This document shows, piece after piece, positions 35,445 through 45,429 of a stretch of 64,000 nt of DNA. The notes under the pieces are model-generated. The model saw nothing but the letters and a program-made list of their open reading frames with translations, searched no databases and was not told the origin of the DNA. The position numbers were made by a program, and so were the translations under genes. The stretch is from positions 1-64,000 of the forward strand of contig NZ_UZWE01000023.1 in assembly GCF_900631945.1 (NCBI RefSeq), in the 5' to 3' direction. The DNA is from Paracoccus haematequi. Lineage in GTDB: Bacteria > Pseudomonadota > Alphaproteobacteria > Rhodobacterales > Rhodobacteraceae. Each line of letters starts with the position of its first letter. The stretch's first letter is position 1.

Positions 35445-36409
35445 GGGAATTCACCTATCTTCGCGCGGCGTCCCTGGCCGATCTGCCCGCAAGCGCCACG
35501 ATCATCGCGGGCGGCACCAACCTGCTGGATCTGATGAAGCACGAGGTGATGGCACCCGATGCCTTGGTCGACATCACCCGCCTGGATCTGAACCGGGTCG
35601 AATCCGAGGACGACGGTCTGCGCATCGGCGCGCTTGTCAGAAACAGCGACCTGGCCGCGCACCCGGTCATCCGGCGCGATTATCCGGTGCTGTCGCGTGC
35701 GCTGCTGGCAGGCGCCAGCGGACAGTTGCGCAACATGGCCACGACCGGCGGCAACCTCATGCAGCGCACCCGCTGCCCGTATTTCTATGACCGCCGCATG
35801 GCCTGCAACAAGCGCGACCCCGGCGCGGGCTGCGCGGCCATCGGCGGGGTGACGCGCAACCACGCGATCCTTGGCGCGTCGGACCACTGCATCGCCACCT
35901 ATCCGGGCGACATGGCGGTGGCCCTGCGCGCCCTGGATGCGGTGGTGAATATCGACGGCCCCGCCCCCCGGCAGGTGCCGCTGGCCGATTTCCACCTGCT
36001 GCCCGACGATACCCCCGAGATCGAAACCGTGCTGCGGCCGGGCGAGATCATCACCGGCGTCACCCTGCCCGCCCCGGTCGGCGGTCAGCACCGCTATCGC
36101 AAGGTGCGCGACCGCGCATCCTATGCCTTTGCCCTGGTCTCGGTCGCGGCGGTGGTCGGCATGGAGGATGGCCGGATCTCGCAGGCTGCGCTGGCCTTCG
36201 GCGGGGTGGCCGCGAAGCCCTGGCGCGACCCGGAAGTCGAAGCGGTGCTGGCGGGCCAGGAACCCTCGGACGCGCTGTTCGCCGAAGCGGCAGAGATCCT
36301 GCTGCGCCCGGCGAAAGCCTGGGGCGAGAACCAGTTCAAGATCCCCCTGTTGCGGCGCAGCCTGATCGCCACCTTGCGCGACGCGACCGGAATGGAGGCC
36401 AAGCCATGA
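35441..36409 (+). CDS. paoB: Aldehyde oxidoreductase FAD subunit (PaoB-like)
   Basis: A protein of 322 residues of the CO-dehydrogenase/xanthine-oxidase flavin family, with [13 protein letters not shown] as the FAD pyrophosphate site and [15 protein letters not shown]. Four Cys (112, 122, 131 and 150) match the extra [4Fe-4S] cluster known in E. coli PaoB and in 4-hydroxybenzoyl-CoA reductase. This places the enzyme in the PaoABC group. Overlaps of 4 bp on both sides show coupled translation. Confidence 0.93.
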   Translation: MREFTYLRAASLADLPASATIIAGGTNLLDLMKHEVMAPDALVDITRLDLNRVESEDDGLRIGALVRNSDLAAHPVIRRDYPVLSRALLAGASGQLRNMATTGGNLMQRTRCPYFYDRRMACNKRDPGAGCAAIGGVTRNHAILGASDHCIATYPGDMAVALRALDAVVNIDGPAPRQVPLADFHLLPDDTPEIETVLRPGEIITGVTLPAPVGGQHRYRKVRDRASYAFALVSVAAVVGMEDGRISQAALAFGGVAAKPWRDPEVEAVLAGQEPSDALFAEAAEILLRPAKAWGENQFKIPLLRRSLIATLRDATGMEAKP

Positions 36410-38577
36410 CACGGCACTTGCGGGTCGATGGCCCGAACCATGACGACCGGCTGGACCATATGGCCCAAGGCGTGCTGGGCCAGCCCCTCAACCGGCTGGA
36501 GGGGCCGCTGAAGGTCACCGGCCGCGCGACCTATGCCGCCGAGGCGCGGCCCCGCAACATGGCCTATGGGGTTCTGGTCCAGGCCGAGATTCCAGCGGGC
36601 AAGGTGCTGGAGATCGGCGACGCGCCCGGCGCCCTGGCGGTGATCCAGGACAAGCGGATGATCCATTACGCCGCCCAGGGTCAGGCCGAAAAGGCGCCCC
36701 CCTCGGGCCCGGAACGGGTCGAATACATGGGCCAGGCCATCGCCCTGGTCGTGGCCGAGACCTTCGAAGCCGCGCGCCATGCCGCCCAGAACATCGCCAT
36801 CCGCTATGCCCCGGAAACCGTGCCGGTCATCCCCGAATCGGTGACGCCCGAACTGCCGCCGAAGAAGCAGTCGGCCACGGGCGATCTGGATCAGGCGATG
36901 CGCGACGCCGCCGTGACGGTCGATCAGGTCTGGCATACACCGTCGCAGATGTCGGCGGCCATGGAACCCCATGCCGCCATCGCCGAATGGGACGGGGGGC
37001 ATGTCACCGTCCGGGCCGGGCTGCAAATGCTGTCGTCGAACCGCAAGCAGATGGCGGACGCCTTGGGCATCCGCGAAAGCAAGGTGCGGCTGCTGGCACC
37101 CTATGTCGGCGGCGGTTTCGGATCCAAGCTGGGGATCAATGCCGAGGCGGTGGCGGCCGCCATCGCCGCACGAGAGCTGAACCGGCCGGTGATGGTGGCG
37201 ATGACCCGCCAGCAGGTCTTCGACCTGGCGCATCGCCGGTCGGAAACCCGCCAGCGGGTCCGGCTGGCTTGCGATGCAAACGGGGTGCTGTCGGGCATCG
37301 GCCATGACGTCCTGGTGTCGAACCTGCCGGGCAGCGAATTCTCCGAACCCGTGACCCAGGCCACGCCCTTCACCTATCAGGCGGCGCATCGCCAGATCGT
37401 CCATGCCGTCTCCCGGATCCATCGCGGCTGCGCCGGATCCGTGCGCGCGCCGGGCGAGGCGGTCGGCGTCACCGTCTTCGAATGCGCCATGGACGAACTG
37501 GCCGAGGCCGCCGGGATCGACCCGGTGGAACTGCGTCTGCGCAACATCCCCGATGCCGAGCCGGTGACGGATCGTCCCTTTTCCAGCCACAAGCTGGCCG
37601 AGGCGCTGCGCGATGGCGCCGAACGCTTCGGCTGGTCGGCCCGCAAACCCTCCGGGCAGCGCATCGAGGGGGAATGGTTCATCGGCATGGGCATGGCGGC
37701 GGCGGTGCGCGTGAACATGCTGGTCGAATCCCGCGCGCGCGTCACCCTGCACCAGGACGGCCGGGCCATCGTCGAGACCGACATGACCGATATCGGCACG
37801 GGCACCTATACGATCCTGGGGCAGCTTGCCGCCGAAATGCTGGGCCTTCCCGCTGACCGGGTCGAGGTCCGGCTGGGCGACACCGACTTTCCGCCCGCCG
37901 CAGGGTCGGGCGGATCCTTCGGCGCGGCCTCCAGCGGCAATTCCGTCTATCTCGCCTGCGAGGAAATCCGCAGCCAGATCGCCAGGACGATGCGTTGCGA
38001 CGAAACCGACCTGACGCTGCACGACGGCATGGCCCGCGCCGGGAATGTGTCGCGGCCGCTGTCGGAGCTGATCGACGGCCAGATCACCGCCGAAGGGCAT
38101 TTGCAGCCCGGCAAGACGGAAAAGACCCACCGTCAGGCGACCTGGGGCAGCCATTGGGCCGAGGTTGCCGTGAACCGCTGGACCGGAGAGGTCCGCGTCC
38201 GCCGGATGATGGGCGTCTTTGCTTGCGGACGGGTGCTGAACGAAAAGACCGCCCGGTCGCAATGCCTGGGCGGCATGAGCTTCGGCATCGGCATCGCCCT
38301 GACCGAGGCGATGGAACACGACCCCCGCGACGGGCATGTTGTCAGCCGCGACCTGGCGGAATACCATATCCCCTGCCATGCCGATGTCCCGGAGCTTGAG
38401 GTGCATTTCCTGCCCGAACGCGATGCCTATGTCGGCCCGCTGCAAGCCAAGGGTCTGGGCGAACTGGGCATTTGCGGCGCGGGCGCGGCGGTGCTGAACG
38501 CTATCCACAACGCCTGCGGGGTGCGCGTCCGGCAGCTTCCGGCGACGCCGGACAAGATCATCGCCGGATTGGACTGA
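36406..38577 (+). CDS. paoC: Aldehyde oxidoreductase molybdenum subunit (PaoC-like)
   Basis: A protein of 723 residues that holds the molybdenum cytosine-dinucleotide cofactor. The conserved parts include [32 protein letters not shown] and, near the C terminus, [14 protein letters not shown] with the catalytic Glu at 686. It would oxidise a broad range of aldehydes to acids. The length matches the E. coli enzyme. It lies between the FAD subunit gene (4-bp overlap) and the xdhC-like gene (1-bp overlap). Confidence 0.94.
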   Translation: MTRHLRVDGPNHDDRLDHMAQGVLGQPLNRLEGPLKVTGRATYAAEARPRNMAYGVLVQAEIPAGKVLEIGDAPGALAVIQDKRMIHYAAQGQAEKAPPSGPERVEYMGQAIALVVAETFEAARHAAQNIAIRYAPETVPVIPESVTPELPPKKQSATGDLDQAMRDAAVTVDQVWHTPSQMSAAMEPHAAIAEWDGGHVTVRAGLQMLSSNRKQMADALGIRESKVRLLAPYVGGGFGSKLGINAEAVAAAIAARELNRPVMVAMTRQQVFDLAHRRSETRQRVRLACDANGVLSGIGHDVLVSNLPGSEFSEPVTQATPFTYQAAHRQIVHAVSRIHRGCAGSVRAPGEAVGVTVFECAMDELAEAAGIDPVELRLRNIPDAEPVTDRPFSSHKLAEALRDGAERFGWSARKPSGQRIEGEWFIGMGMAAAVRVNMLVESRARVTLHQDGRAIVETDMTDIGTGTYTILGQLAAEMLGLPADRVEVRLGDTDFPPAAGSGGSFGAASSGNSVYLACEEIRSQIARTMRCDETDLTLHDGMARAGNVSRPLSELIDGQITAEGHLQPGKTEKTHRQATWGSHWAEVAVNRWTGEVRVRRMMGVFACGRVLNEKTARSQCLGGMSFGIGIALTEAMEHDPRDGHVVSRDLAEYHIPCHADVPELEVHFLPERDAYVGPLQAKGLGELGICGAGAAVLNAIHNACGVRVRQLPATPDKIIAGLD

Positions 38578-39500
38578 TGCAGGCCGGGGCCTTTCCCGCC
38601 CCGTCGGGGGACATGCCCGACGATCCGCTGGGGGCGGCCTTGGCCTGCGACAATCCGGTCCTGGCGATCATCACCGGCATCACCGGCCCGTCCTATCGCC
38701 CCTTGGGCGAGATGATGGCTTTTTGCGGGGATCGGCAGGTCGGAACGCTCAGTTCCGGCTGCATCGAAACGGATCTGGCGCGCCATGCCCGGATGGCCTT
38801 GGCGGATGGGCCTGTTCGCTTGCGCTATGGGGAAGGCTCGCCCTGGTTCGACCTGCGCCTGCCCTGCGGCGGCGGGCTGGACGTGACCCTGATTCCCCGC
38901 CCCTGCCCGGCCCTGCTGGCCGAGATCGCGGCGGCGCGGGCGGCGCGCCAGCATGTCGCGCTTTGCGTCACCCCGGACCTGCGCCTGAACCGCTGCGATC
39001 CGGGGCCGACCGGCGCGACGCCGGAAGGGTTCCGCATCGCGCTGCCGCCCCCGCCCCGCTTTCTGATCTTCGGCCAAGGTCCCGAAGCCGCCGTCTTCGC
39101 GGATCTGGTGCGGGCGGCTGGCTATCCTCATCTGGTCCTCGCGCCCGACCGCGAAGCCTTGTCGCGGGCCGAGGCGCGGGGGTCGCCGATCCGTCTGTTG
39201 CCCTGGCCCGCCCTGCCAGCCGATCTGAACATCGACGACCGCAGCGCCGTGGTCCTGTTCTTCCACGACCACGACTGGGAACCGCCGATCCTGGCCCGCG
39301 CCCTGGAATCGCCCGCCTTCTATATCGGCGCTCAGGGGTCGCGTCGCGCGCGCGATACGCGCCTGGAAAGCCTGCGCCAACTGGGCGTAACGAAGGGCCT
39401 GGACCGCCTGCACGGCCCGATCGGCCTGATCGAATCAGCCCGCGATCCGCGCGTCCTGGCCGTCTCGGTCCTGGCCGAAGTTCTGGAACGGGCGTCGTGA
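38577..39500 (+). CDS. paoD: XdhC/PaoD-like molybdenum cofactor insertion protein
   Basis: A protein of 307 residues of the XdhC/CoxI family: an N-terminal part with GSLSSGCIE-like sequence (here VGTLSSGCIETDLARHA) and a C-terminal NAD-fold part ending in AVSVLAEVLERAS, including FYIGAQGSRRARDTRLESL. Such proteins bind and insert the sulfurated cofactor into the Mo subunit. The start at 38577 shares its A with the paoC stop (TGATG). It overlaps the nucleotidyltransferase gene by 4 bp. Confidence 0.92.
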   Translation: MQAGAFPAPSGDMPDDPLGAALACDNPVLAIITGITGPSYRPLGEMMAFCGDRQVGTLSSGCIETDLARHARMALADGPVRLRYGEGSPWFDLRLPCGGGLDVTLIPRPCPALLAEIAAARAARQHVALCVTPDLRLNRCDPGPTGATPEGFRIALPPPPRFLIFGQGPEAAVFADLVRAAGYPHLVLAPDREALSRAEARGSPIRLLPWPALPADLNIDDRSAVVLFFHDHDWEPPILARALESPAFYIGAQGSRRARDTRLESLRQLGVTKGLDRLHGPIGLIESARDPRVLAVSVLAEVLERAS

Positions 39501-40015
39501 CCACGATCGTCCTGCTGGCGGCCGGCGCGTCCCGGCGGTTCGGGTCCACCTGCAAGCTACAAGCGCCTTATTGGGGCAAACCTCTGATCCGTCATGCAGC
39601 CCAGGCAATCCTGGCGACTGGATTGCCCGCCCTGGCCGTGACTGCCGACCCCGCGGTGGAAAACCTGCTGCCCGAATTCCGAATCGTCCGCAGCATCGGA
39701 CCGCAATCGCAGTCCCTGCGCGCCGGACTGGGGGCGGTGGACGATGACCGCGCCTTGGTGGTGCTGGGTGATATGCCGCATGTCAATGCGGCGTTGCTGC
39801 TGCGTCTCGCCGCCGCACCCGCCCCAGCCGCGGCAAGCGACGGCGACCGCATCACCCCGCCCGCAAGTCTGCCACGATCCATGTTCGCGGACATCGCGCG
39901 GTTATCGGGTGACCAAGGCGCGGGGGCGGTACTGCGGACGCGACCGGACCTGCACCGCGTCCATGTCGATACCTGGCTGCTTCGCGATGTCGATAGACCA
40001 GATGATTTATATTAG
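39497..40015 (+). CDS. mocA: MocA-like molybdenum cofactor cytidylyltransferase
   Basis: A protein of 172 residues starting at a GTG that overlaps the previous stop. The NTP-transferase start LLAAGASRRFGSTCKL and the metal site VVLGDMPH identify the MobA/MocA fold. In this context it should attach CMP to molybdopterin to make the cytosine dinucleotide form needed by PaoC. It is shorter than E. coli MocA at the C terminus. It ends 17 bp before the stop of convergent parB. Confidence 0.9.
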   Translation: MTTIVLLAAGASRRFGSTCKLQAPYWGKPLIRHAAQAILATGLPALAVTADPAVENLLPEFRIVRSIGPQSQSLRAGLGAVDDDRALVVLGDMPHVNAALLLRLAAAPAPAAASDGDRITPPASLPRSMFADIARLSGDQGAGAVLRTRPDLHRVHVDTWLLRDVDRPDDLY

Positions 40016-40032
40016 ATAACAATAGGTTGCGT

Positions 40033-40923
40033 CTATCGTCCCAGGATCTGACACAGGCGGTCGAGGTCTTCAAGGTTTCGATAGCCGATGCTGACGACCC
40101 CTGCCCCATTCGATGCATGGTTGATCGTCACGGACATCTTCAACTGGGCCGACAGGTCGGCTTCCAAGGCGCGCGTGTCGGCATCCTTGTCCGCTTTCCG
40201 CCCTGTTTGGGACTTTTCACCATTGGTGGTGGTTTTTGCCTTCTGACGCACAAGATCTTCCGTCTCGCGGACGGACAAACCATTGTCGATCACCCGACGA
40301 GCCAGAACCAGGGGATTATCCGCCGTGATCAGGGCGCGCGCATGGCCCGCCGTAAGCTTTCCATCCTTCACATAATCCTGGATCTGGTCGGGCAAGGTCA
40401 GCAGACGCAGCAGGTTGGCGATGTGGCTGCGGCTTTTGTTCAACGCCTCGGCCAGTTTTTCCTGGGTATGGCCGAATTTGTCCATCAACTGCCGGAAGGA
40501 CGCGGCTTCCTCGATGGCATTCAGATCCGCGCGCTGAATGTTCTCGATGATGGCGACTTCCAGAACCTCGGTATCTGACAGATCGCGGATGATGACCGGC
40601 AGTTCGTGCAACTGCGCCATCTGCGCGGCGCGCCAGCGGCGTTCGCCAGCGACGATCTGGTACAGCCCATCACCTTTGGGATGGCTGCGCACGATCAGCG
40701 GCTGCAAGACACCCCGCTGCCGCAGGGAATCCGCCAGTTCCTGCAAGGCGGCAAGATCGAAATGGCGTCGGGGCTGGTCGGGATTGGCAGTGATCTGTTC
40801 GATGGGGACCATGGTGCGGTCCTTCACCGGCTTTGCATCCGCCGGTCCGTCCAGATCCAGATCGGCCATCAGCGCCGACAAGCCGCGCCCCAAACCGCGC
40901 TTGGCAAGTTTACTGTCGGACAT
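40033..40923 (-). CDS. parB: Chromosome partitioning protein ParB
   Basis: A protein of 296 residues: KRGLGRGLSALMADLDLD start with the ParA-binding tail, the CTP-binding ParB/Srx domain (about 40-130, with GERRWRAAQMAQLHELPVI), the helix-turn-helix that reads parS (about 130-215) and the C-terminal dimer domain. It loads at parS and slides along DNA. The two parS sites at 42268 and 44137 are in the same block. Its start overlaps the parA stop by 1 bp. Confidence 0.97.
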   Translation of the reverse strand: MSDSKLAKRGLGRGLSALMADLDLDGPADAKPVKDRTMVPIEQITANPDQPRRHFDLAALQELADSLRQRGVLQPLIVRSHPKGDGLYQIVAGERRWRAAQMAQLHELPVIIRDLSDTEVLEVAIIENIQRADLNAIEEAASFRQLMDKFGHTQEKLAEALNKSRSHIANLLRLLTLPDQIQDYVKDGKLTAGHARALITADNPLVLARRVIDNGLSVRETEDLVRQKAKTTTNGEKSQTGRKADKDADTRALEADLSAQLKMSVTINHASNGAGVVSIGYRNLEDLDRLCQILGR

Positions 40924-41705
40924 CAGGCTTCCTCCTTGACCAGTTTCAGACGCGCGGCGAACTCGACCGCGAATTGACGATAGGCGGCGCTGCCCTTGGA
41001 TGCGGGATCGTAGAGCAGGACCGGCTGCGCAAAGGACGGCGCTTCCGAAACGCGCACATTGCGGGGAATGACGGTCTCAAAGACCAGATCGCCCAAGGTG
41101 GCACGGGCATCCGCCTCGACCTGCTGGGACAGGTTGTTGCGGTAATCGGACATCGTCAGCAAAACGCCATTCACCCGCAGATTCGGATTGCCGCTTTGCC
41201 GGACATGCTTGACAGTCGACAGCAGCTGGGACAGGCCCTCCAGCGCGTAGAATTCGGCTTGCAACGGCACCAGAACGGCATCGGCCGCCACCATCGCATT
41301 GACTGTCAACAGCCCCAAGGCCGGAGGGCAGTCTATCAGGACGATGCTGTCGGCCTCTGCCTGGTCCAGTTTCCGCCGCAGCAAGCGCGTGCGGTCCTTG
41401 ACCTGCGACAATTCCACATCGGCCGAGGACAGATCCGAGGTCGCGGGTACGATGGAGAGGTTGGCGATATCGGTTTCCATACTGCAATCGGCCAAGGAAT
41501 CTTGGCCCGCCAATAGGTCATAGACGGTCTTTTCCCGTTGCTCGACATTGATCCCCAAGCCGGTCGAGGCATTCCCCTGCGGATCCAGGTCGATCAGGAT
41601 GACCCGATGCCCCTGCATGGCCAAGGCCGCGCCCAGATTGATGGCCGTGGTGGTCTTTCCTACCCCGCCCTTCTGGTTTGCAATGGCGACGACGCTATGC
41701 GCCAT
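40923..41705 (-). CDS. parA: Chromosome partitioning ATPase ParA
   Basis: A protein of 260 residues of the ParA/Soj family. The deviant Walker A is KGGVGKTTTAIN, followed by LIDLDPQGNASTG and VLIDCPPALGLLT. The start at 41705 lies inside the end of rsmG (11-bp overlap); a longer frame to 41768 continues into rsmG and is not needed. Short chromosomal form without an N-terminal helix-turn-helix. Confidence 0.97.
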   Translation of the reverse strand: MAHSVVAIANQKGGVGKTTTAINLGAALAMQGHRVILIDLDPQGNASTGLGINVEQREKTVYDLLAGQDSLADCSMETDIANLSIVPATSDLSSADVELSQVKDRTRLLRRKLDQAEADSIVLIDCPPALGLLTVNAMVAADAVLVPLQAEFYALEGLSQLLSTVKHVRQSGNPNLRVNGVLLTMSDYRNNLSQQVEADARATLGDLVFETVIPRNVRVSEAPSFAQPVLLYDPASKGSAAYRQFAVEFAARLKLVKEEA

Positions 41706-42288
41706 GTTTGACCCCGCTAACTTCCAATATCGCCGCACCGTCCTGTGTGCGACTGGGATGGGCGACATAATCGAAGCTCCAGTCGCGCTTGGCCTCTTCG
41801 ATTTCGGTCTTCCACTGCCGCCCTTTCATCAGAAAGGCTGTCCCAGACGGCGCAAGGTGCAGGTCCAGATATGCCATAAGCTGCGGAAGGGGAGCAAGGG
41901 CACGGGCGCTGACATAGGCGGCATTCAGCGGAGGAATAGCTTCGATCCTTTGTGCCAGAACCGTGACGCGGGGCAAGCCGGCCTGCCGAATGACGGTGCG
42001 CAAGAAGGCCGCCTTACGCTGATCGCTTTCGACCAGAGTAAACGCGACCTTTGTGTCGGCCTTTGCAATAGCCATCACCATGCCGGGCAATCCGCCGCCG
42101 CTTCCCAGATCAACCCAGGATCCCTCTGTAGCTTGGGCAAGATCGGTAAGCTGCAGGGCGTCGGCTATATGCCGGTTCTGCAAATCCGTCAGAGTCGAGG
42201 GAGCGACGAGGTTTATGCGCGGATTCCATTGTTGAAGCAAAGAACAATAGATTTCCAGCCGCTCTGTTGTTTCACGTGAAACACTCAT
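41695..42288 (-). CDS. rsmG: 16S rRNA m7G527 methyltransferase
   Basis: A protein of 197 residues, slightly short of the usual 205-215. The SAM-binding part reads [18 protein letters not shown]. It methylates G527 of 16S rRNA. The first codons are formed from a perfect parS site, giving an N terminus that starts MSVSRET. It overlaps mnmG by 4 bp and parA by 11 bp. Confidence 0.95.
   Translation of the reverse strand: MSVSRETTERLEIYCSLLQQWNPRINLVAPSTLTDLQNRHIADALQLTDLAQATEGSWVDLGSGGGLPGMVMAIAKADTKVAFTLVESDQRKAAFLRTVIRQAGLPRVTVLAQRIEAIPPLNAAYVSARALAPLPQLMAYLDLHLAPSGTAFLMKGRQWKTEIEEAKRDWSFDYVAHPSRTQDGAAILEVSGVKHGA
42268..42283. other. parS: parS centromere site (perfect)
   Basis: TGTTTCACGTGAAACA, identical to the 16-bp consensus on both strands, located within the first codons of rsmG. 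ParB encoded 1.3 kb away should load here. Confidence 0.95.
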
Positions 42289-44153
42289 GCGCGGCGTTTG
42301 CCGGTCATTCGTGTGACGGTAAGCAACAACGTCAGCGCAGCAGGTGTCATTCCCTCGATCTTGGCAGCCGCCGCCAAGGTTGCCGGCTGAGCGGCCATCA
42401 GCTTGGCGGTCAATTCTCCTGACAGACCGGATAACTGACCGTAATCAAAATCCAGAGGCAGAGAGATCGCTTCATCGTTTCGGAGCATTTCTGCATCTCG
42501 GGCCTGACGTTCAGTATACTGATGATAGAGCGCGTCATTCCGGATCTGCTGCAATGTCTCTGCTCTGATGCTGCTCAAGGCAGGATACAAATCCATCAAC
42601 TGCGCGAGGGGGATATCGGTCTGCCCAAGCAGGCCGAAAATCGTCCGCGATTGACCATCCTGCCGAACCGCAATGCCCGCCTTGTTCAAGGCGCTGGGGC
42701 TGTAGCTCGCGGCTTCCAATTCCTGCCGTGCCGCGACATACCGGCCCTGTCGTTCTTCGAAAGCCACACCTCTCTCGGCGCCGACGCAGCCCAGCCTCAG
42801 GCCCAAAGGAGTCAATCGTTGATCGGCATTGTCTGCCCGCAAGGTCAGGCGAAACTCTGCCCGAGAGGTGAACATGCGATACGGCTCGGTCACTCCGCGC
42901 GTTGTAAGATCGTCGATCATGACCCCGATATAGCTGTCGGTCCGGCTGAAAGTGACCTGGTCACGATCAAGCGCCGCCAGCGCCGCGTTCAGACCCGCGA
43001 CCAAGCCTTGCGCCGCCGCCTCTTCGTAGCCGGTGGTGCCGTTGATCTGGCCCGCAAGATAAAGCCCGCTGACGTTCCTCAGACCCAGCGTCTGCCTCAA
43101 GGCGCGCGGATCGACATAATCGTATTCGACGGCATATCCGGGTTGAAGGATAGCGGCGTTTTCCAGCCCTTTAATCGATCTAACGTATTCCAGTTGAACC
43201 TCGGCCGGAAGCGAAGTGGAGATTCCGTTGGGATAAACGGTGCGATCATTCAAACCTTCCGGCTCCAGAAAGATCTGGTGCGATTCCTTATCCGCGAAAC
43301 GCACCACCTTGTCTTCGATCGAGGGACAATAGCGCGGCCCGCGTCCCGAGATATGTCCGCCATACATCGCGGAACGGGACAAGTTCCGGCGAATGATATC
43401 GTGAGTGTTGAAATTTGTATGCGTGATGCCGCAGCTTACCTGTGGCGATTGAACGTGACGGCTCAGATATGAAAACAGCGTCGGTTTATCATCTCCGGGC
43501 TGAGCTTCCAGGATATCCCAGTTGATCGTCCGTCCGTCCAGTCGCGGCGGCGTTCCGGTCTTCAGCCGTCCCAAGGGAAGATCATAACGCAACAGCGAAT
43601 CTGCAAGACGGTTGGATGCCTGATCCCCAAAACGTCCCGCTGGACGGCTAACGTCTCCGATATGGATAACGCCGTTTAGAAAGGTTCCGGTCGTCAAGAC
43701 CACGGCAGCCGAAGACACAACTGTCCCGTCGCTCAGTTCGACCCCTGTTACATCGTGGTCGGTTCCGATCAGCGAAGCCACTTCCGAAAATAGAAGCGTC
43801 AAATTATCCTGCTTCGACAAGGTCCTGAAGGCCGCGTTCCGGTACAAGGCACGATCCATCTGTGCGCGAGGCCCTTGGACAGCCGGACCTTTCTTGCGGT
43901 TCAAAAGGCGGAACTGGATACCCGCCTGATCCGCAATTCGTCCCATCAGGCCGTCCAAAGCGTCCACTTCCCGAACCAGGTGCCCCTTGCCCAACCCCCC
44001 AATAGCGGGATTGCAAGACAAGGTTCCGATGTCGTCCCGCCTCATCGTCACAAGCGCAGTTCGGGCACCCAGACGCGCCGCAGCCGAGGCAGCTTCGATT
44101 CCCGCATGGCCCGCGCCCACCACGATCACGTCGTATTGTTTCACGTGGAACAC
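42285..44153 (-). CDS. mnmG: tRNA uridine modification enzyme MnmG (GidA)
   Basis: An FAD protein of 622 residues that with MnmE places the cmnm5 group on U34 of tRNAs. It begins with a GTG followed by [21 protein letters not shown], the FAD-binding start. Other marks are [22 protein letters not shown] and [15 protein letters not shown]. The first codons carry the second parS site. It lies directly between mnmE (0-bp gap) and rsmG (4-bp overlap). Its codon usage is visibly less GC-rich than that of the paoABC genes. Confidence 0.97.
   Translation of the reverse strand: MFHVKQYDVIVVGAGHAGIEAASAAARLGARTALVTMRRDDIGTLSCNPAIGGLGKGHLVREVDALDGLMGRIADQAGIQFRLLNRKKGPAVQGPRAQMDRALYRNAAFRTLSKQDNLTLLFSEVASLIGTDHDVTGVELSDGTVVSSAAVVLTTGTFLNGVIHIGDVSRPAGRFGDQASNRLADSLLRYDLPLGRLKTGTPPRLDGRTINWDILEAQPGDDKPTLFSYLSRHVQSPQVSCGITHTNFNTHDIIRRNLSRSAMYGGHISGRGPRYCPSIEDKVVRFADKESHQIFLEPEGLNDRTVYPNGISTSLPAEVQLEYVRSIKGLENAAILQPGYAVEYDYVDPRALRQTLGLRNVSGLYLAGQINGTTGYEEAAAQGLVAGLNAALAALDRDQVTFSRTDSYIGVMIDDLTTRGVTEPYRMFTSRAEFRLTLRADNADQRLTPLGLRLGCVGAERGVAFEERQGRYVAARQELEAASYSPSALNKAGIAVRQDGQSRTIFGLLGQTDIPLAQLMDLYPALSSIRAETLQQIRNDALYHQYTERQARDAEMLRNDEAISLPLDFDYGQLSGLSGELTAKLMAAQPATLAAAAKIEGMTPAALTLLLTVTRMTGKRRA
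44137..44152. other. parS: parS centromere site (one mismatch)
   Basis: TGTTTCACGTGGAACA, matching the consensus at 15 of 16 positions, in the first codons of mnmG. It is 1.87 kb from the perfect site and 3.1 kb from the proposed origin. Confidence 0.88.
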
Positions 44154-45419
44154 CTATTTCCCGATGCAAAACGAAGAGAAGATGACATCCAGATAATCTT
44201 CCGCGCCGATTCTGCCAAGCAAACGATCCAGTGAACTGGCCGCACGACGGATCGCCTCGGCCAGCAGTTCCGCTGGCAGGCCATCCACTTCGCTTGCAGA
44301 TTCCCGCGCTTCGATCAAGGCGCCAAGCTGCCGTTGATGACTTACCAGGCCGGCATCCGCCGTTCGGACAGACAGGACGGTGAACAAATACTCCAGCAAG
44401 CTGTCGATTCCTTCCCCCGTCACCGAGGACACTGCTAAATCAGAGGATCTATCACCCAAATCCACCTTGCTGACCACTTTCAGATCGCCGTGCTGCCACA
44501 AGGACTCGTCCACTTCCCCTGTCGGCGAAAGATGGATCCTCAGATCTGCTGCCGCTGCACGTTCTCGGGCACGATCTATCCCCAGGCTCTCGATCCTGTC
44601 CTGAGCATGTCGCAGTCCGGCCGTGTCCAGCAACGTCACAGCCAATCCCCGCAAATCCAGACGCAGTTCGATGATATCGCGTGTGGTTCCCGCGATGTCA
44701 GAAACCAAGGCCACCTCTCGGCGCGCTATACGGTTGATGAGGCTGGATTTTCCTGCGTTCGGCGGACCTATGACCGCGACTTCGAAACCACTGCGGATCC
44801 GTTCCGCCGCGGCATAACCGTCGATTTGCTCGTCCAGTTCCTGCCGGAATTCCGCCAGCAGATCGAAAACTTCCTGTGGAACGTTTTCCGGAACATCCTC
44901 GTCGGCAAAATCCACGCTGCTTTCCACGAGGGCACCTGCCCGGATCAGCAGGGAACGCCAACCATCCGCCTTGCGCGCCAATTCTCCATTGCTCAGTCGC
45001 AGGGCCATGCGGCGTTGCGATTCGGTTTCAGCGGCCAGAAGATCGCCCAGACCTTCGACTTCGGACAGATCCATCTTGCCGTTCAGGAAAGCGCGTCGCG
45101 TGAATTCCCCGGCTTCGGCCAAACGCAGGCCCTGAGATGTCAGGATCTGGCCCAAGCGACGAACGATGACCGGCGCGCCGTGCAGGTGAATCTCGGCCAC
45201 GTCTTCGCCCGTGAAGCTGTGTCCTGCCTCGAACCAGATCACCAAGGCCCGATCCAAAATGTCGTCGCCGTCCCGAATATCGCGAAGATAGGCTTGGCGG
45301 GCCAAGGGAAGGACACCGGCCAGCCGTTCAGCTGCCAAGCGCGCACCATCACCGCTGATGCGAATAATGGAAACGCCACCCCGCCCAGGCGGGGTGGCTT
45401 CGGCAAAGATCAGATCCAT
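44154..45419 (-). CDS. mnmE: tRNA modification GTPase MnmE
   Basis: A protein of 421 residues. The N-terminal folate-binding domain (about 1-115) is followed by helices, the GTPase domain (IGPPNAGKSSLINRIA as G1, DIAGTTRD as G2, DTAGLR as G3) and the C-terminal CIGK ending with the Cys needed for catalysis. Partner of MnmG. The order rho-mnmE-mnmG-rsmG-parA-parB is typical near alphaproteobacterial origins. Confidence 0.97.
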   Translation of the reverse strand: MDLIFAEATPPGRGGVSIIRISGDGARLAAERLAGVLPLARQAYLRDIRDGDDILDRALVIWFEAGHSFTGEDVAEIHLHGAPVIVRRLGQILTSQGLRLAEAGEFTRRAFLNGKMDLSEVEGLGDLLAAETESQRRMALRLSNGELARKADGWRSLLIRAGALVESSVDFADEDVPENVPQEVFDLLAEFRQELDEQIDGYAAAERIRSGFEVAVIGPPNAGKSSLINRIARREVALVSDIAGTTRDIIELRLDLRGLAVTLLDTAGLRHAQDRIESLGIDRARERAAAADLRIHLSPTGEVDESLWQHGDLKVVSKVDLGDRSSDLAVSSVTGEGIDSLLEYLFTVLSVRTADAGLVSHQRQLGALIEARESASEVDGLPAELLAEAIRRAASSLDRLLGRIGAEDYLDVIFSSFCIGK

Positions 45420-45429
45420 AGCGGCCCCG

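Noticed and set aside
36121..38508. Long open frame of 795 codons on the minus strand
   Set aside because: Antisense of paoC, whose domains are complete.
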